A stretch of 64,000 bases of DNA, taken from assembly GCF_040253615.1 (NCBI RefSeq), contig NZ_JBEJGY010000004.1, forward strand, positions 3,658,001 through 3,722,000. The letters are read 5' to 3'. Of this stretch, positions 51,539 through 60,936 are shown in pieces; within the stretch, counting starts at the first letter, position 1; the number at the start of each line of letters is the position of its first letter. The stretch is from Streptomyces sp. Edi4 (GTDB lineage Bacteria > Actinomycetota > Actinomycetes > Streptomycetales > Streptomycetaceae). The position numbers and the translations under genes are program-made. The notes below the pieces were generated by a model that did not search any database, was not told the DNA's origin, and saw nothing but the letters and a program-made list of their open reading frames with translations.

Positions 51539-51696
51539 GCCTGCTTCTCCCGCTTCAGGTAGGCCACCAGCTGCTCGGGGTTGTTCGGACCCGGGACGAC
51601 CTGGACCAGCTCCCAGCCGTCCTCGCCCCAGGTGTCCAGAATCTGCTTGGTCGCGTGCACGAGAAGGGGCACGGTCGCGTATTCCCACTTGGTCAT
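51535..51696 (-). CDS. DUF4177 domain protein
   Basis: 53 aa: MTKWEYATVPLLVHATKQIL then WGEDGWELVQVVPGPNNPE, the DUF4177 pattern (WEY...GWELV). Start ATG 51696. Its stop shares ATGA with ridA. The function of the family is unknown. Confidence 0.85.
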   Translation of the reverse strand: MTKWEYATVPLLVHATKQILDTWGEDGWELVQVVPGPNNPEQLVAYLKREKQA

Positions 51697-51831
51697 GGGC
51701 CCGACTGTAGCCGCTGGGCACCACCTGCTGACGCGGGCGCCCGGCGTGGGCACCTGGTGCGGGCGCCGGACGCGGGCGCCTTACGCGGACCACATGCGTA
51801 CACCGCGGGCGGACTGGTTAGGCTCGAAGGT

Positions 51832-52794
51832 GTGAGCAGGCTCCAGGTCGTCAGCGGCAAGGGCGGTACCGGCAAGACCACGGTCGCCGCAGCACTCGCG
51901 CTCGCCCTCGCGACAGAGGGCAAGCGCACGCTCCTCGTCGAGGTCGAGGGCAGACAGGGCATCGCGCAGCTCTTCGAGACGGAAGCCCTTCCGTACGAGG
52001 AGCGCAAGATCGCCGTCGCGCCCGGTGGCGGGGAGGTGTACGCCCTGGCCATCGACGCGGAACGGGCGCTCCTGGATTACCTCCAGATGTTCTACAAGCT
52101 GGGCGGTGCGGGCCGCGCCCTCAAGAAGCTCGGTGCGATCGACTTCGCGACCACCATCGCGCCGGGCGTCAGAGACGTGCTCCTGACCGGCAAGGCGTGC
52201 GAGGCGGTGCGCCGCAAGAACAAGCAGGGCGGGTTCGCGTATGACCACGTGGTCATGGACGCGCCTCCCACCGGGCGCATCACCCGCTTTCTGAACGTGA
52301 ACGACGAGGTGGCCGGGCTCGCGAAGATCGGGCCGATACACAACCAGGCACAGGCGGTCATGCGGGTCCTCAAGTCGCCGGAGACGGCGGTGCACTTGGT
52401 GACGCTGCTCGAGGAGATGCCCGTACAGGAGACGGTGGACGGCATCGGCGAGCTGCGCGGCGCCGAGTTGCCGACGGGCAAGGTCATCGTGAACATGGTC
52501 CGCCCGCACGTCCTGGACGAGGCAGCCGTGCGCGGAGTCACGGGAGACCGGCGCAAGGAGGTCGCCAAGGCGCTGACGCGGGTCGGTCTCACCGGTTCGG
52601 CCAAGCTGGTGACGCCACTCCTGGAGCAGGCCGCCGAGCACGCGGAGCGGGTGGAGCTCGAACGTGAACAGCGGTCGGTGCTGGGCGAGTTGGGGATACC
52701 GACGTACGAACTCCCGCTGATCGGCGGGGGAATGGACCTGGCCGGGCTCTACCGCCTGGCTGCCGAACTGCGCAAGCTCGGGGTGGGTGAGTGA
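51832..52794 (+). CDS. ArsA/Get3-like ATPase, first of a pair
   Basis: 320 aa. Deviant Walker A VVSGKGGTGKTTVAAALALA, LLVEVEGRQGIAQLF, HVVMDAPPTGRITRFLNV (switch II region) and KVIVNMVRPHVLDE. Actinobacteria encode paired ArsA-like ATPases beside wblA; a role in arsenic efflux is not supported, as no ArsB or ArsR gene is adjacent. GTG 51832. The stop overlaps the second gene by 4 bp. Confidence 0.9.
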   Translation: MSRLQVVSGKGGTGKTTVAAALALALATEGKRTLLVEVEGRQGIAQLFETEALPYEERKIAVAPGGGEVYALAIDAERALLDYLQMFYKLGGAGRALKKLGAIDFATTIAPGVRDVLLTGKACEAVRRKNKQGGFAYDHVVMDAPPTGRITRFLNVNDEVAGLAKIGPIHNQAQAVMRVLKSPETAVHLVTLLEEMPVQETVDGIGELRGAELPTGKVIVNMVRPHVLDEAAVRGVTGDRRKEVAKALTRVGLTGSAKLVTPLLEQAAEHAERVELEREQRSVLGELGIPTYELPLIGGGMDLAGLYRLAAELRKLGVGE

Positions 52795-54215
52795 CTTTGG
52801 ACGCGGTCGAGCCGCTGGCGATCGATCCCCTGCTGGACGATCCGGGCACCCGGATCATCGTGTGCTGCGGCTCGGGCGGCGTGGGCAAGACAACAACCGC
52901 CGCAGCCCTGGGAGTTCGGGCCGCCGAGCGGGGCCGCAAGGTCGTGGTGCTCACCATCGACCCGGCCCGCAGGCTAGCCCAGTCGATGGGCATCGACTCG
53001 CTCGACAACACCCCGCGCCGGGTCAAGGGCGTCCAGGGCGAGGGCGAGCTGCACGCGATGATGCTCGACATGAAGCGGACCTTCGACGAGATCGTCGAGG
53101 CGCACGCGGATCCGGCCCGGGCCAGGGCGATCCTGACCAACCCGTTCTACCAGTCCCTGTCGGCCGGCTTCGCGGGCACGCAGGAGTACATGGCGATGGA
53201 GAAGCTCGGCCAGCTGCGGGCCAAGGACGAGTGGGACCTGATCGTGGTCGACACCCCGCCCTCACGCTCGGCACTCGACTTCCTCGACGCGCCGAAGCGG
53301 CTCGGCTCCTTCCTCGACGGCAAGTTCATCAAGCTGCTCATGGCGCCGGCGAAGATGGGCGGCCGGGCCGGGATGAAGTTCCTGAACGTCGGCATGTCGA
53401 TGATGACCGGCACGCTCGGCAAGCTCCTCGGCGGGCCGTTCCTGAACGATGTGCAGACCTTCGTGGCGGCCATGGACACGATGTTCGGCGGGTTCAGGAC
53501 CCGGGCGGACGCCACCTACCGGCTCCTCCAGGCGCCGGGCACCGCGTTCCTCGTGGTCGCGGCGCCCGAGCGGGACGCGCTGCGCGAGGCGGCGTACTTC
53601 GTGGAGCGCCTGGCCGCCGACCACATGCCTCTGGCCGGGCTCGTGCTCAACCGCGTACATGGCAGCGCCGCCGCCCAGCTCTCGGCCGAACGCGCCCTGG
53701 CGGCAGCGGAAAGCCTCGCGGAAAACCCGGTTGAGGACCCGGTTGAGGACCCGATTGACGGCCTGGTTGAAGACGAGGACACCGTCGGCGACCTCGTTGG
53801 TGACTCCGTTGAAATCGCAACGGGAATTCGTGTGAAAAATCTTGACGGCCGTCGCATTGTGGATCAGGAGGCCGGGAAGGCTGGAGATCGTGGCCCCAGC
53901 GTTTCCTCTCCCGACGCTGACGAGGCCGCCAACACCGCCGAGGCCGACCCCGCCGAGGCAGTCCACCCCGGTGACTCTGCCGACCTCGCCGAGAACGATG
54001 TCGACCGGCTGACCGCAGGATTGCTGCGGCTGCATGCCGAGCGCATGCGCGTGCTCGCGCGTGAACAGCGGACGCGCGACCGTTTCGCCGCGCTCCACCC
54101 CGAGGTCGCTGTCACCGAAGTGCCCGCCCTGCCGGGCGACGTTCACGACCTCGCGGGACTGCGGGCCATCGGGGACCGGCTCGCGGCCGGCGCTTCCCCG
54201 GGCGGAGTTGCCTGA
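52791..54215 (+). CDS. ArsA/Get3-like ATPase, second of a pair, with an acidic insertion
   Basis: 474 aa. CCGSGGVGKTTTAAALGVRA, VLTIDPARRLAQSMGI, LIVVDTPPSRSALDFLDAPK and FLVVAAPERDALREAAYFVE. Residues about 304-400 are an acidic insert, starting with VEDPVEDPIDGLVEDEDTVG, that interrupts the C-terminal domain. Its DNA at 53800-53880 is noticeably AT-richer than its surroundings. The fold resumes at DRLTAGLLRLHAERMRVLAR. Presumed to dimerise with the preceding ATPase. Confidence 0.9.
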   Translation: MTLDAVEPLAIDPLLDDPGTRIIVCCGSGGVGKTTTAAALGVRAAERGRKVVVLTIDPARRLAQSMGIDSLDNTPRRVKGVQGEGELHAMMLDMKRTFDEIVEAHADPARARAILTNPFYQSLSAGFAGTQEYMAMEKLGQLRAKDEWDLIVVDTPPSRSALDFLDAPKRLGSFLDGKFIKLLMAPAKMGGRAGMKFLNVGMSMMTGTLGKLLGGPFLNDVQTFVAAMDTMFGGFRTRADATYRLLQAPGTAFLVVAAPERDALREAAYFVERLAADHMPLAGLVLNRVHGSAAAQLSAERALAAAESLAENPVEDPVEDPIDGLVEDEDTVGDLVGDSVEIATGIRVKNLDGRRIVDQEAGKAGDRGPSVSSPDADEAANTAEADPAEAVHPGDSADLAENDVDRLTAGLLRLHAERMRVLAREQRTRDRFAALHPEVAVTEVPALPGDVHDLAGLRAIGDRLAAGASPGGVA

Positions 54216-54377
54216 CCCTCCGACCCCTGGCCTTCGCCCCTGGCCCTCGACCACTGGCTTGCGCCCCTGATCCTGGCCCTACGTGCCGACTCGGCGACGT
54301 GCAGAGCTCTGCCGACCACCCATGCTCGACGGCGGCCATCCATGCTCGACGCCGGCCACCCTTCGGTGGCGGTCGCC

Positions 54378-54782
54378 TCAGCCCGCCGCCGCGTACGCCT
54401 CGTCTCCGAAGGAATGCCGGTAGTCGTAGCCCGTCTCCGACTCCTCCTCCACGCACACGCCGTCCACGCACACGTCCTCCGCGCACACGGGCAGAATTCC
54501 CGTGCTGCGCTCGTACTCGGTGCGCGCGGTCTCCAAGAGGCGGTGCCAAGAGGTGACGGTGGGGCGCCTGCGCAAAAGTGCGCGCCGCTCCCTCTCCGTC
54601 ATTCCGCCCCACACGCCGAATTCGACGCGATTGTCGAGCGCGTCGGCCAGGCACTCGGTCCGCACCGGGCAACCGGTGCACACCGCCTTGGCCCTGTTCT
54701 GCGCTGCGCCTTGTACAAACAGTTCGTCCGGATCGGTAGTGCGGCAGGCTGCCTGCGCACTCCAGTCGGTTACCCAGCCCAT
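54378..54782 (-). CDS. wblA: WhiB-family regulator WblA with an extended Cys-containing tail
   Basis: 134 aa. The four iron-sulfur cysteines are Cys13, Cys35, Cys38 and Cys44 (AACRTTDPDELF, VCTGCPVRTEC), followed by FGVWGGMTERERRALLRR. WblA governs the switch to sporulation and antibiotic control. The C-terminus is about 22 residues longer than S. coelicolor WblA as I remember it, and contains VCAEDVCVDGVCVEEES with three extra Cys. ATG 54782 (MGWVTDWSAQ) has GGAGAGGA upstream. A GTG at 54839 is in frame. Convergent with the ATPase pair. Confidence 0.95.
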   Translation of the reverse strand: MGWVTDWSAQAACRTTDPDELFVQGAAQNRAKAVCTGCPVRTECLADALDNRVEFGVWGGMTERERRALLRRRPTVTSWHRLLETARTEYERSTGILPVCAEDVCVDGVCVEEESETGYDYRHSFGDEAYAAAG

Positions 54783-55481
54783 GCCGGCGCCGTCCTCTCC
54801 CGAATCGAGGCTCCCCCACGGCGGCAGCGGCATATTCACCGCTGCCAGTTGAGGACGTTACGGAAGGTGGGCACACCGCAACACCCCCGTCGGGCCCAAT
54901 CTTGAATGGTCCGAACGGACTATGCGTACGCGGCAGATCACCCAACGGAGTGACCGGAGGACATGTGTGTCGAATCCGATATAGCGGGATGTATGGGGCG
55001 AGCCAGAACGGACACGGGGCGACACATGAGGTGCAACCGGACACCGTACGGAGGCCCGATCGAACGCCTGCGAGACGTCAACCGAGTCGATTCCATCCGG
55101 ATTCGGGGGCGGCGGAACCTGGTACGAGTACGGCGGAAAAACGCTCCCCGTACGGCCGAGAACGGCACGCGCGGCCACAACCGCTGTGACGGGTAGGACC
55201 AGCTTAGGCCAGAGCCTTCCCTCATGTCCGGCGATTGAGAACCTGGGCCCCTCGCGCCGCCATGCCGAAGCCGCCCCCCTTGCCGTGGCAAAGGCACCCG
55301 GCCTCGCCAGGCCCGCCGAGTCCGGAGCCAAGTCCCCCTCCAGGCAAATACCGGCTCGCCATTCCCCGGATGCCCGGATGCCGGATGCCCGCACGGCCGG
55401 ATGTCACGATCACGTACGCGTACACCCCACGACTGATCCGCTTACAGGGAGCGCCCCTGACTAGGGATTAGGCTGCCTCTC
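54783..55481. other. wblA / PBP divergent intergenic region (about 700 bp)
   Basis: I find no credible gene. On the minus strand TTGGGT and CATAGT about 16 bp apart (54910-54950) form a possible wblA promoter. Bases 55369-55400 contain four GGATGCC-type repeats ahead of the PBP gene. The length suggests a long regulated leader for wblA. Confidence 0.4.
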
Positions 55482-57803
55482 ATGGCAATGAAGCGATCGG
55501 GCGGAGGCCTGACCGGGACTCAGCAGGCGGCCAAGTTTCTGGGCGTGAGTGCGCTGGCAGGTGCGGTGCTCGCGGGAATCGCCCTCCCCGCCGCCGGCGC
55601 GCTGGGGCTCGCGGCCAGGGGCACGGTCGAGGGGTTCGACGACATCCCGGCCAATCTGAAGACCCCGCCGCTGAGCCAGCGGACCACCATCCTGGACAGC
55701 AAGGGCGGCACGATCGCCCAGGTCTACTCGCGCGACCGCACCGTGGTGCCGCTCGCCGACATCTCCCCGTACATGCAGAAGGCGATCGTCGCCATCGAGG
55801 ACTCGCGCTTCTACGAGCACGGCGCGATCGACCTCAAGGGCGTCCTGCGCGCGATGAACAAGAACGCGACCAGCGGCGGTGTCGCCCAGGGCGCGTCCAC
55901 TCTCACGCAGCAGTACGTGAAGAACGTCTTCGTCGAGGAGGCGGGCGACGACCCCGACAAGGTCGCCGAGGCCACCCAGCAGACGATCGGCCGCAAGGTC
56001 AAGGAGCTCAAGTACGCGATCCAGGTCGAGGAAGAGCTCGGCAAGAAGAAGATCCTGGAGAACTATCTCAACATCACGTTCTTCGGACAGCAGGCGTACG
56101 GCATCGAGGCCGCGGCCAAGCGGTACTTCTCCAAGCCGGCCAAGGATCTGACCCTGGACGAGTCGGCGATGCTCGCGGGCATCGTGCAGTCGCCCACCCG
56201 GTACGACCCCGTCAATGACGCGACGGAGGCGAAGAAACGCCGCAACACGGTGCTTCAGCGGATGGTCGACATGAAGGACATCTCGCAGGGCGAGGCCGAC
56301 AAGGCCAAGGAGGCCCCGATCACGCTGCACGTGAGCAAGCCGAAGAACGGCTGCATCACGGCGGTCGACGGCGCCGGGTTCTTCTGCGACTACGTACGCG
56401 AGGTGTTCCTGTCCGACCCGGTCTTCGGCAAGACCAAGGAGGAGCGGGCCAAGCTCTGGAACCAGGGCGGGCTCACCGTCCAGACCACGCTCGACCCGCA
56501 GAGCCAGAAGGCCGCGCAGGCCTCGATCAAGGAGCACGTCTACCAGAAGGACTCGGTCGCCACCGCGGTGACCATGGTCCAGCCGGGCAGCGGCAAGATC
56601 CTGGCGATGGGCCAGTCCAAGCCGTACGGCTTCGGGGACAACGAGACGCAGATCAACTTCTCGGTGAACCGGCAGATGGGCGGCTCCAACTACGGCTTCC
56701 CGGTCGGCTCGACGTTCAAGCCGTTCCTGGCCGCGGCCGCGATCGAGGGTGGCAAACCGCCGACCCAGCAGTACCCCTCGCCGTACGAGATGGACTATCC
56801 CGCCTCCGTCCAGACGTGTGGCGGCAAGCCGTGGGTGAACGACCCCAAGCACCCGGCGCACCTGGAGAACGAGAACGAGAACGAGATCGGCCCCTTCGCG
56901 CTGAAGGAGGCGATGGCCAAGTCGGTCAACACGTACTTCGTGCAGATGCTCGGCGACATCGGCATGTGCCCCGTCTCGCAGATGACGGACAAGCTGAACG
57001 TCCGTCAGGGCAACGGTGAGAAGCTGCCCATGGTGCCGTCGGCGCTGACCCTCGGCTCCACCGGTATCTCGCCCCTGACGATGGCCACCGCGTACGCGGC
57101 CTTCGCCAACCGGGGTACGTACTGCAGCCCGATCGCCATCGAGTCCGTCAAGAAGACCGACGGTTCATCGGTGCCGGTTCCGAAGACCGCCTGCTCGAAG
57201 GCGATGTCGCAAAGCACGGCCGACAGCATCAACTCCCTGCTGCGCGGCGTGGTCGACTCGGGTACCGGTGCCGAGGCCGGGCTGAAGGACCGCGACAACG
57301 CGGGCAAGACGGGTACCACCGACGCCCGCAAGAACGCCTGGTTCGTCGGGTACACCTCGAACCTGTCGGGCGCGGTCTGGGTCGGCAGCCCCTCGCAGCG
57401 CGTCGAGATGAACAACATCACCATCGGCGGCCAGTTCCAGGAGCAGGTGTACGGCGGTCAGGTCCCCGGTCCCATCTGGCGCGACGCCATGACGGGTGCG
57501 CTCCAGGGGCAGACGTCGGCGCCGTTCACGAGCGTCAACGTGGGCGACGCGGGCCAGAAGACGGAGGACGCGACGGCCGGGGCGCCCGCCGGCGGCAACA
57601 ACGACAGCAACAAGAGCAAGAACAAGGGCAACGGGAACGGAGCCGGGAACGGCAACGGGAACGGGAATGGCCGGGGCAACAAGCACAAGCCGAAGCCGGG
57701 CGGCGACAACAAGCCCCCGGGCCAGGGCGGCGACCCGTCGATCCCCGGCATCCCGCTCCCGCCGGGAGTGGTGGGCGGCGACACGGGCGGCTGGCCGCGG
57801 TAG
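55482..57803 (+). CDS. Class A penicillin-binding protein (transglycosylase/transpeptidase)
   Basis: 773 aa. Signal-anchor helix near residues 18-46, GT51 domain with AIVAIEDSRFYEHGAIDLKG, ASTLTQQYVKNVF and the RKVKELKYAIQVEEELGKKK segment. The transpeptidase domain has SxxK in VGSTFKPFLAAAA, SVN in AKSVNTYFVQM and KTGTT in NAGKTGTTDARKNA. The C-terminal 90 residues are Asn/Gly/Lys then Pro/Gly low complexity (GNGNGAGNGNGNGNGRGN), likely a wall-interacting tail. Synthesises and cross-links peptidoglycan at the membrane. Neighbour of wblA as in S. coelicolor. Confidence 0.95.
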   Translation: MAMKRSGGGLTGTQQAAKFLGVSALAGAVLAGIALPAAGALGLAARGTVEGFDDIPANLKTPPLSQRTTILDSKGGTIAQVYSRDRTVVPLADISPYMQKAIVAIEDSRFYEHGAIDLKGVLRAMNKNATSGGVAQGASTLTQQYVKNVFVEEAGDDPDKVAEATQQTIGRKVKELKYAIQVEEELGKKKILENYLNITFFGQQAYGIEAAAKRYFSKPAKDLTLDESAMLAGIVQSPTRYDPVNDATEAKKRRNTVLQRMVDMKDISQGEADKAKEAPITLHVSKPKNGCITAVDGAGFFCDYVREVFLSDPVFGKTKEERAKLWNQGGLTVQTTLDPQSQKAAQASIKEHVYQKDSVATAVTMVQPGSGKILAMGQSKPYGFGDNETQINFSVNRQMGGSNYGFPVGSTFKPFLAAAAIEGGKPPTQQYPSPYEMDYPASVQTCGGKPWVNDPKHPAHLENENENEIGPFALKEAMAKSVNTYFVQMLGDIGMCPVSQMTDKLNVRQGNGEKLPMVPSALTLGSTGISPLTMATAYAAFANRGTYCSPIAIESVKKTDGSSVPVPKTACSKAMSQSTADSINSLLRGVVDSGTGAEAGLKDRDNAGKTGTTDARKNAWFVGYTSNLSGAVWVGSPSQRVEMNNITIGGQFQEQVYGGQVPGPIWRDAMTGALQGQTSAPFTSVNVGDAGQKTEDATAGAPAGGNNDSNKSKNKGNGNGAGNGNGNGNGRGNKHKPKPGGDNKPPGQGGDPSIPGIPLPPGVVGGDTGGWPR

Positions 57804-57836
57804 CCCTGCGGGGCGGATGGAACAGCGCCGCACGAG

Positions 57837-57872
57837 AAAGGGCGCCCCGGGATCACTCCTGGGGCGCCCTTT
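57837..57872. terminator. Bidirectional terminator between PBP and yqeY genes
   Basis: AAAGGGCGCCCC (57837-57848) pairs perfectly with GGGGCGCCCTTT (57861-57872). The A/T ends let it serve both convergent genes. Confidence 0.9.
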
Positions 57873-57909
57873 CGTACGGCTTGCCGGCGACGCGGGCGTA
57901 GGGGCGGGG

Positions 57910-58374
57910 TCAGCCCGCGAGCTGCTGCTTCACCGCGGCGGCGACACGGCCCCCGTCGGCCAGACCCGCCACCTTCGGGTTCACGATCTTCATGACGGCG
58001 CCCATGGCGCGCGGCCCCTCCGCACCTGCGGCCTTCGCCTCGGCGACGGCGTCGGCGACGATGGCCGCGAGCTCGTCGTCGGACAGCTGCTTGGGCAGGT
58101 ACGCGTCGAGGATCTTGCCCTCGGCCAGCTCACGCGCGGCGGACTCGGCCCGGCCACCCTTATCGAAGGCCTCGGCGGCCTCGCGGCGCTTCTTCGCCTC
58201 CTTGGCGATCACCTTGACGACCTCGTCGTCGGAGAGCTCACGCGCGGCCGTGCCGGCGACCTCTTCCTTGGCGACGGCGGTGAGGGTCAGCCGGAGCGTG
58301 GACGAGCGCAGTTCGTCGCGCGCCTTCATGGCGGTGGTGAGGTCGTCCTTGAGTCGGGCCTTGAGCGTGGTCAT
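57910..58374 (-). CDS. GatB/YqeY domain protein
   Basis: 154 aa. YqeY-family: LKARLKDDLTTAMKARDELR, STLRLTLTAVAKEEV, LSDDEVVKVIAKEAKKRREA and AMGAVMKIVNPKVAGLADGG. Shares the tRNA-binding tail fold of GatB; a role in tRNA amidation or in tRNA binding is inferred only from the family. ATG 58374. Divergent from the phosphoesterase. Confidence 0.93.
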   Translation of the reverse strand: MTTLKARLKDDLTTAMKARDELRSSTLRLTLTAVAKEEVAGTAARELSDDEVVKVIAKEAKKRREAAEAFDKGGRAESAARELAEGKILDAYLPKQLSDDELAAIVADAVAEAKAAGAEGPRAMGAVMKIVNPKVAGLADGGRVAAAVKQQLAG

Positions 58375-58462
58375 GGGTCCAGTGTGTCAGGTGCACAGCG
58401 GTCTCCGCCCGCCGATTCTGGCCCCGTGGCCCGGCGCGGCCGGCGTCTGCGACGATGGGCGT

Positions 58463-59392
58463 ATGCGCGCGCGATACGGAATTCCCTTGGGTATCACGGC
58501 GGTCGGGGCCGCCGGTCTCGCCTATGCGGCCGGGTTCGAGGTGAGGTCGTTCCGGCTGCGCCGGGTGACGGTACCGGTCCTGCCGCCGGGGGCGCGCCCC
58601 GTGCGCGTACTCCAGGTCTCGGACATCCACATGGTGAGCGGCCAGCGCAAGAAGCGGGCGTGGCTGCAATCGCTCGCGGGCCTGCGGCCGGACTTCGTGG
58701 TGAACACCGGGGACAACCTGTCGGACCCGGAGGGCGTCCCGGAGGCACTGGACGCGCTGGGCCCGCTGATGGAGTTCCCCGGGGTGTACGTCTTCGGCTC
58801 CAACGACTACTACGGACCGAAACTGCGCAACCCCGCCCGATACCTGTTCGAAAAGGCGCAAGGCAAGCACGGCCTGAACGGCAACGCGCCGGCGGTGGGT
58901 GCCGTGCACAACCCCTGGGAGGACCTGCGGGACGCGTTCGACGCGGCGGGCTGGGTGAACCTGAGCAACACCCGGGGCCGCCTGAAGCTGGACGGGATGG
59001 AGCTGGCGTTCACGGGCCTGGACGACCCGCACATCAAGCGCGACCGGTACGAGAGGGTGGCCGGCGGTCCCGAGGCGGACGCCGACCTGTCGATCGGGGT
59101 GGTCCACGCCCCGTACCTGCGCTCCCTGGACGCCTTCACGGCGGACGGCTACCCCCTGATCCTGGCCGGCCACACGCACGGCGGGCAGCTGTGCGTCCCG
59201 TTCTACGGGGCGCTGGTCACGAACTGCGACCTGGACACGGACCGGGTGAAGGGCCTGTCCACCCACACGGCCGAGGGAAACCGCGCCTACCTGCACGTCT
59301 CAGCAGGCTGCGGCACCAACCGCTACACCCCCATCCGCTTCGCCTGCCCCCCGGAGGCGACGCTGCTGACGCTGGTGGGGCGGCAGGGGTAG
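58463..59392 (+). CDS. Membrane-anchored metallophosphoesterase
   Basis: 309 aa. An N-terminal hydrophobic segment (GIPLGITAVGAAGLAYAAGF) precedes the calcineurin-like core: LQVSDIHMVSGQRKK (DxH), VVNTGDNLSDPEG (GDN), VFGSNDYYGPKL (GNxx variant with Ser), IGVVHAP and LAGHTHGGQLCVPF. Homologous to YaeI/YkuE-type phosphodiesterases. ATG 58463 (MRARYGIPLG). Confidence 0.9.
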   Translation: MRARYGIPLGITAVGAAGLAYAAGFEVRSFRLRRVTVPVLPPGARPVRVLQVSDIHMVSGQRKKRAWLQSLAGLRPDFVVNTGDNLSDPEGVPEALDALGPLMEFPGVYVFGSNDYYGPKLRNPARYLFEKAQGKHGLNGNAPAVGAVHNPWEDLRDAFDAAGWVNLSNTRGRLKLDGMELAFTGLDDPHIKRDRYERVAGGPEADADLSIGVVHAPYLRSLDAFTADGYPLILAGHTHGGQLCVPFYGALVTNCDLDTDRVKGLSTHTAEGNRAYLHVSAGCGTNRYTPIRFACPPEATLLTLVGRQG

Positions 59393-59616
59393 AGCCGCGA
59401 GCCGGGCCGGGGGCGGGAAGGCGGTCCGGCCCCGCCTCGCCCCGGGCTGTAACCTGCGGCCGACCGGGGCAGACCCGGCTGAACGCCGCCGAGGGGGCCG
59501 GGCCAGGCCGGGCGTGGCCCCCTCCACCCCTCCCCGAGCACCCCCGAAAACCGGATTTCGTCTCCAGCCGCCAGTGGGCTAAAGTAAACGACGTCGCCGC
59601 GACAAGCGGAGACAAT

Positions 59617-59690
59617 CGGGGTGTAGCGCAGCTTGGCAGCGCGCTTCGTTCGGGACGAAGAGGTCGTGGGTTCAAATCCCGCCACCCCGA
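59617..59690 (+). tRNA. tRNA-Pro (anticodon CGG)
   Basis: 74 nt. Acceptor arm CGGGGTG/CACCCCG, D-arm GCGC-AGCTTGGCA-GCGC, anticodon stem CTTCG/CGAAG with loop TTCGGGA (anticodon CGG), T-arm GTGGG-TTCAAAT-CCCGC and discriminator A. CCA is not encoded. The integrase end of the second element begins just after it, so the 3' end is the likely attB. Confidence 0.96.
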
Positions 59691-59703
59691 CAGCTGTAAG
59701 ACC

Positions 59704-59741
59704 AGGTCAACCACCTACCGGAAACTGTAGGTGGTTGACCT
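59704..59741. terminator. Perfect 15-bp hairpin between tRNA-Pro and integrase
   Basis: AGGTCAACCACCTAC (59704-59718) and GTAGGTGGTTGACCT (59727-59741), then GTTTCT. It suits termination of both the tRNA and the convergent integrase transcript. Confidence 0.85.
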
Positions 59742-59769
59742 GTTTCTGCGTGCGTGTCTATCTGCGTGA

Positions 59770-60936
59770 CTACGGCTTCTGATCTTGCTTGAAGATGCCA
59801 TCCATCACGGTCGCCCCCGTCTGGATCACGGGACGGATCTGCTTCCGGTAGACCTCCTCGGTGACGGCCGTACCGGAGTGTCCGACCAACCGCGAGATCT
59901 CTTCGAGCGGTACGCCCTTGTCTGAGAGCAGCGACACGAAGCTGTGCCGTAGCTCACGCGGTGTCCACTCCTTTGCCTCCACTCCCTCTGCGTCGGCGAT
60001 GGCCTGCCGGAAGGCCCGGCGGACGTTGGTGGAGTCCAGCTCCGTGCCCGTGGCGGAGGAGAAGACGAGTCCGTGCTCCTCCCACTTCTCCCCCGCTGCG
60101 AGCCGGTCCCAGCCCTGGTCCTCCCGCTGCTGCCAGAGCGCGTCCACGCAGCGTGCCGGGAGCGCGATCGTCCGTCGGGACTTCTTCGTCTTGGTGTCGC
60201 CGCCGGTCCGGACCGACCGCCACACGGCGATGTGCGGCGGGACGGGAGGGCTCGCGTCTGGGTCTCCCTTCAGGAAGACGTGGTCCCACGTGAGCGCGCG
60301 CAGCTCCTCCGTACGGGCGCCAGTGAGCAGGGCCAGCACGATGTACGCGTGCGCGGACGTACCGGCGGCGGATTTAAGGACCGCCTCGGCTTGGGCGAGG
60401 GTGAGCGCCTTCGACGGCCGGCCGGGCTGGCCGGTCGGGATGGCGCACAGCTCGACGATGTTCCGCTTCACCTTGTCTCGCACCATGGCCCGCTTGACCG
60501 CGCGGTTCAGGCACGAGTGGATACCCTGCAAGGTCCGCGTGCTCAGCGTCTTGGACTTCTCAGCGAGCCACCTGTCAACGTCTTCGCCGCTCAGCTCGCG
60601 GAGCTTCCGGGCACCCAGGGCAGGAATGACGTGGTTGCGGCTGAGCGACGTGCAGGCGTCCAGGGTGCCCTTGTCGCGACCGGCCAGCCCGTACATCAGC
60701 CAGTCGTTGACCGCGTTCTCCACCGTGTAGTTGGTGGGGGCGATGGCGAGGCCGTCCTCATGGTCCCGCAGAACCTCCTTGAGCTTGTTCTTGGCCTCGG
60801 TCTTGGTCTTGCCGCTACCCCGCTTCACGAGGCGCTTCCCGCTCGGGTCGTAACCGAGGTGAGCGGTCGCGATCCAGCGCTGGCGCTTCTCGTCCCAGTG
60901 CAGACCGCCGTCTCCCTTGCTGCGGCGCGTGGTCAC
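59770..60936 (-). CDS. int: Tyrosine recombinase (integrase) of the tRNA-Pro element
   Basis: 388 aa. N-terminal SAM-like core-binding domain (YTVENAVNDWLMYGLAGRDK), then the catalytic domain: box I LLTGARTEELRALTWDHV (Arg), Lys region SRRTIALPARCVDAL, box II PRELRHSFVSLLSDKG (Arg in the usual first His position, as in many Streptomyces element integrases), LVGHSGTAVTEEVYRKQ with the nucleophile Tyr. GTG 60936 overlaps the excisionase stop by 4 bp (GTGA). Confidence 0.95.
   Translation of the reverse strand: MTTRRSKGDGGLHWDEKRQRWIATAHLGYDPSGKRLVKRGSGKTKTEAKNKLKEVLRDHEDGLAIAPTNYTVENAVNDWLMYGLAGRDKGTLDACTSLSRNHVIPALGARKLRELSGEDVDRWLAEKSKTLSTRTLQGIHSCLNRAVKRAMVRDKVKRNIVELCAIPTGQPGRPSKALTLAQAEAVLKSAAGTSAHAYIVLALLTGARTEELRALTWDHVFLKGDPDASPPVPPHIAVWRSVRTGGDTKTKKSRRTIALPARCVDALWQQREDQGWDRLAAGEKWEEHGLVFSSATGTELDSTNVRRAFRQAIADAEGVEAKEWTPRELRHSFVSLLSDKGVPLEEISRLVGHSGTAVTEEVYRKQIRPVIQTGATVMDGIFKQDQKP

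Noticed and set aside
51832..54215. Arsenic resistance operon
   Set aside because: Two ArsA-like ATPases but no ArsB/Acr3, ArsR or ArsC beside them; actinobacterial Get3/ArsA-like pairs are common near wblA.
54783..55481. Hidden gene or riboswitch in the wblA-PBP interval
   Set aside because: Frames have no plausible starts or domains, and I could not match any riboswitch consensus by eye.
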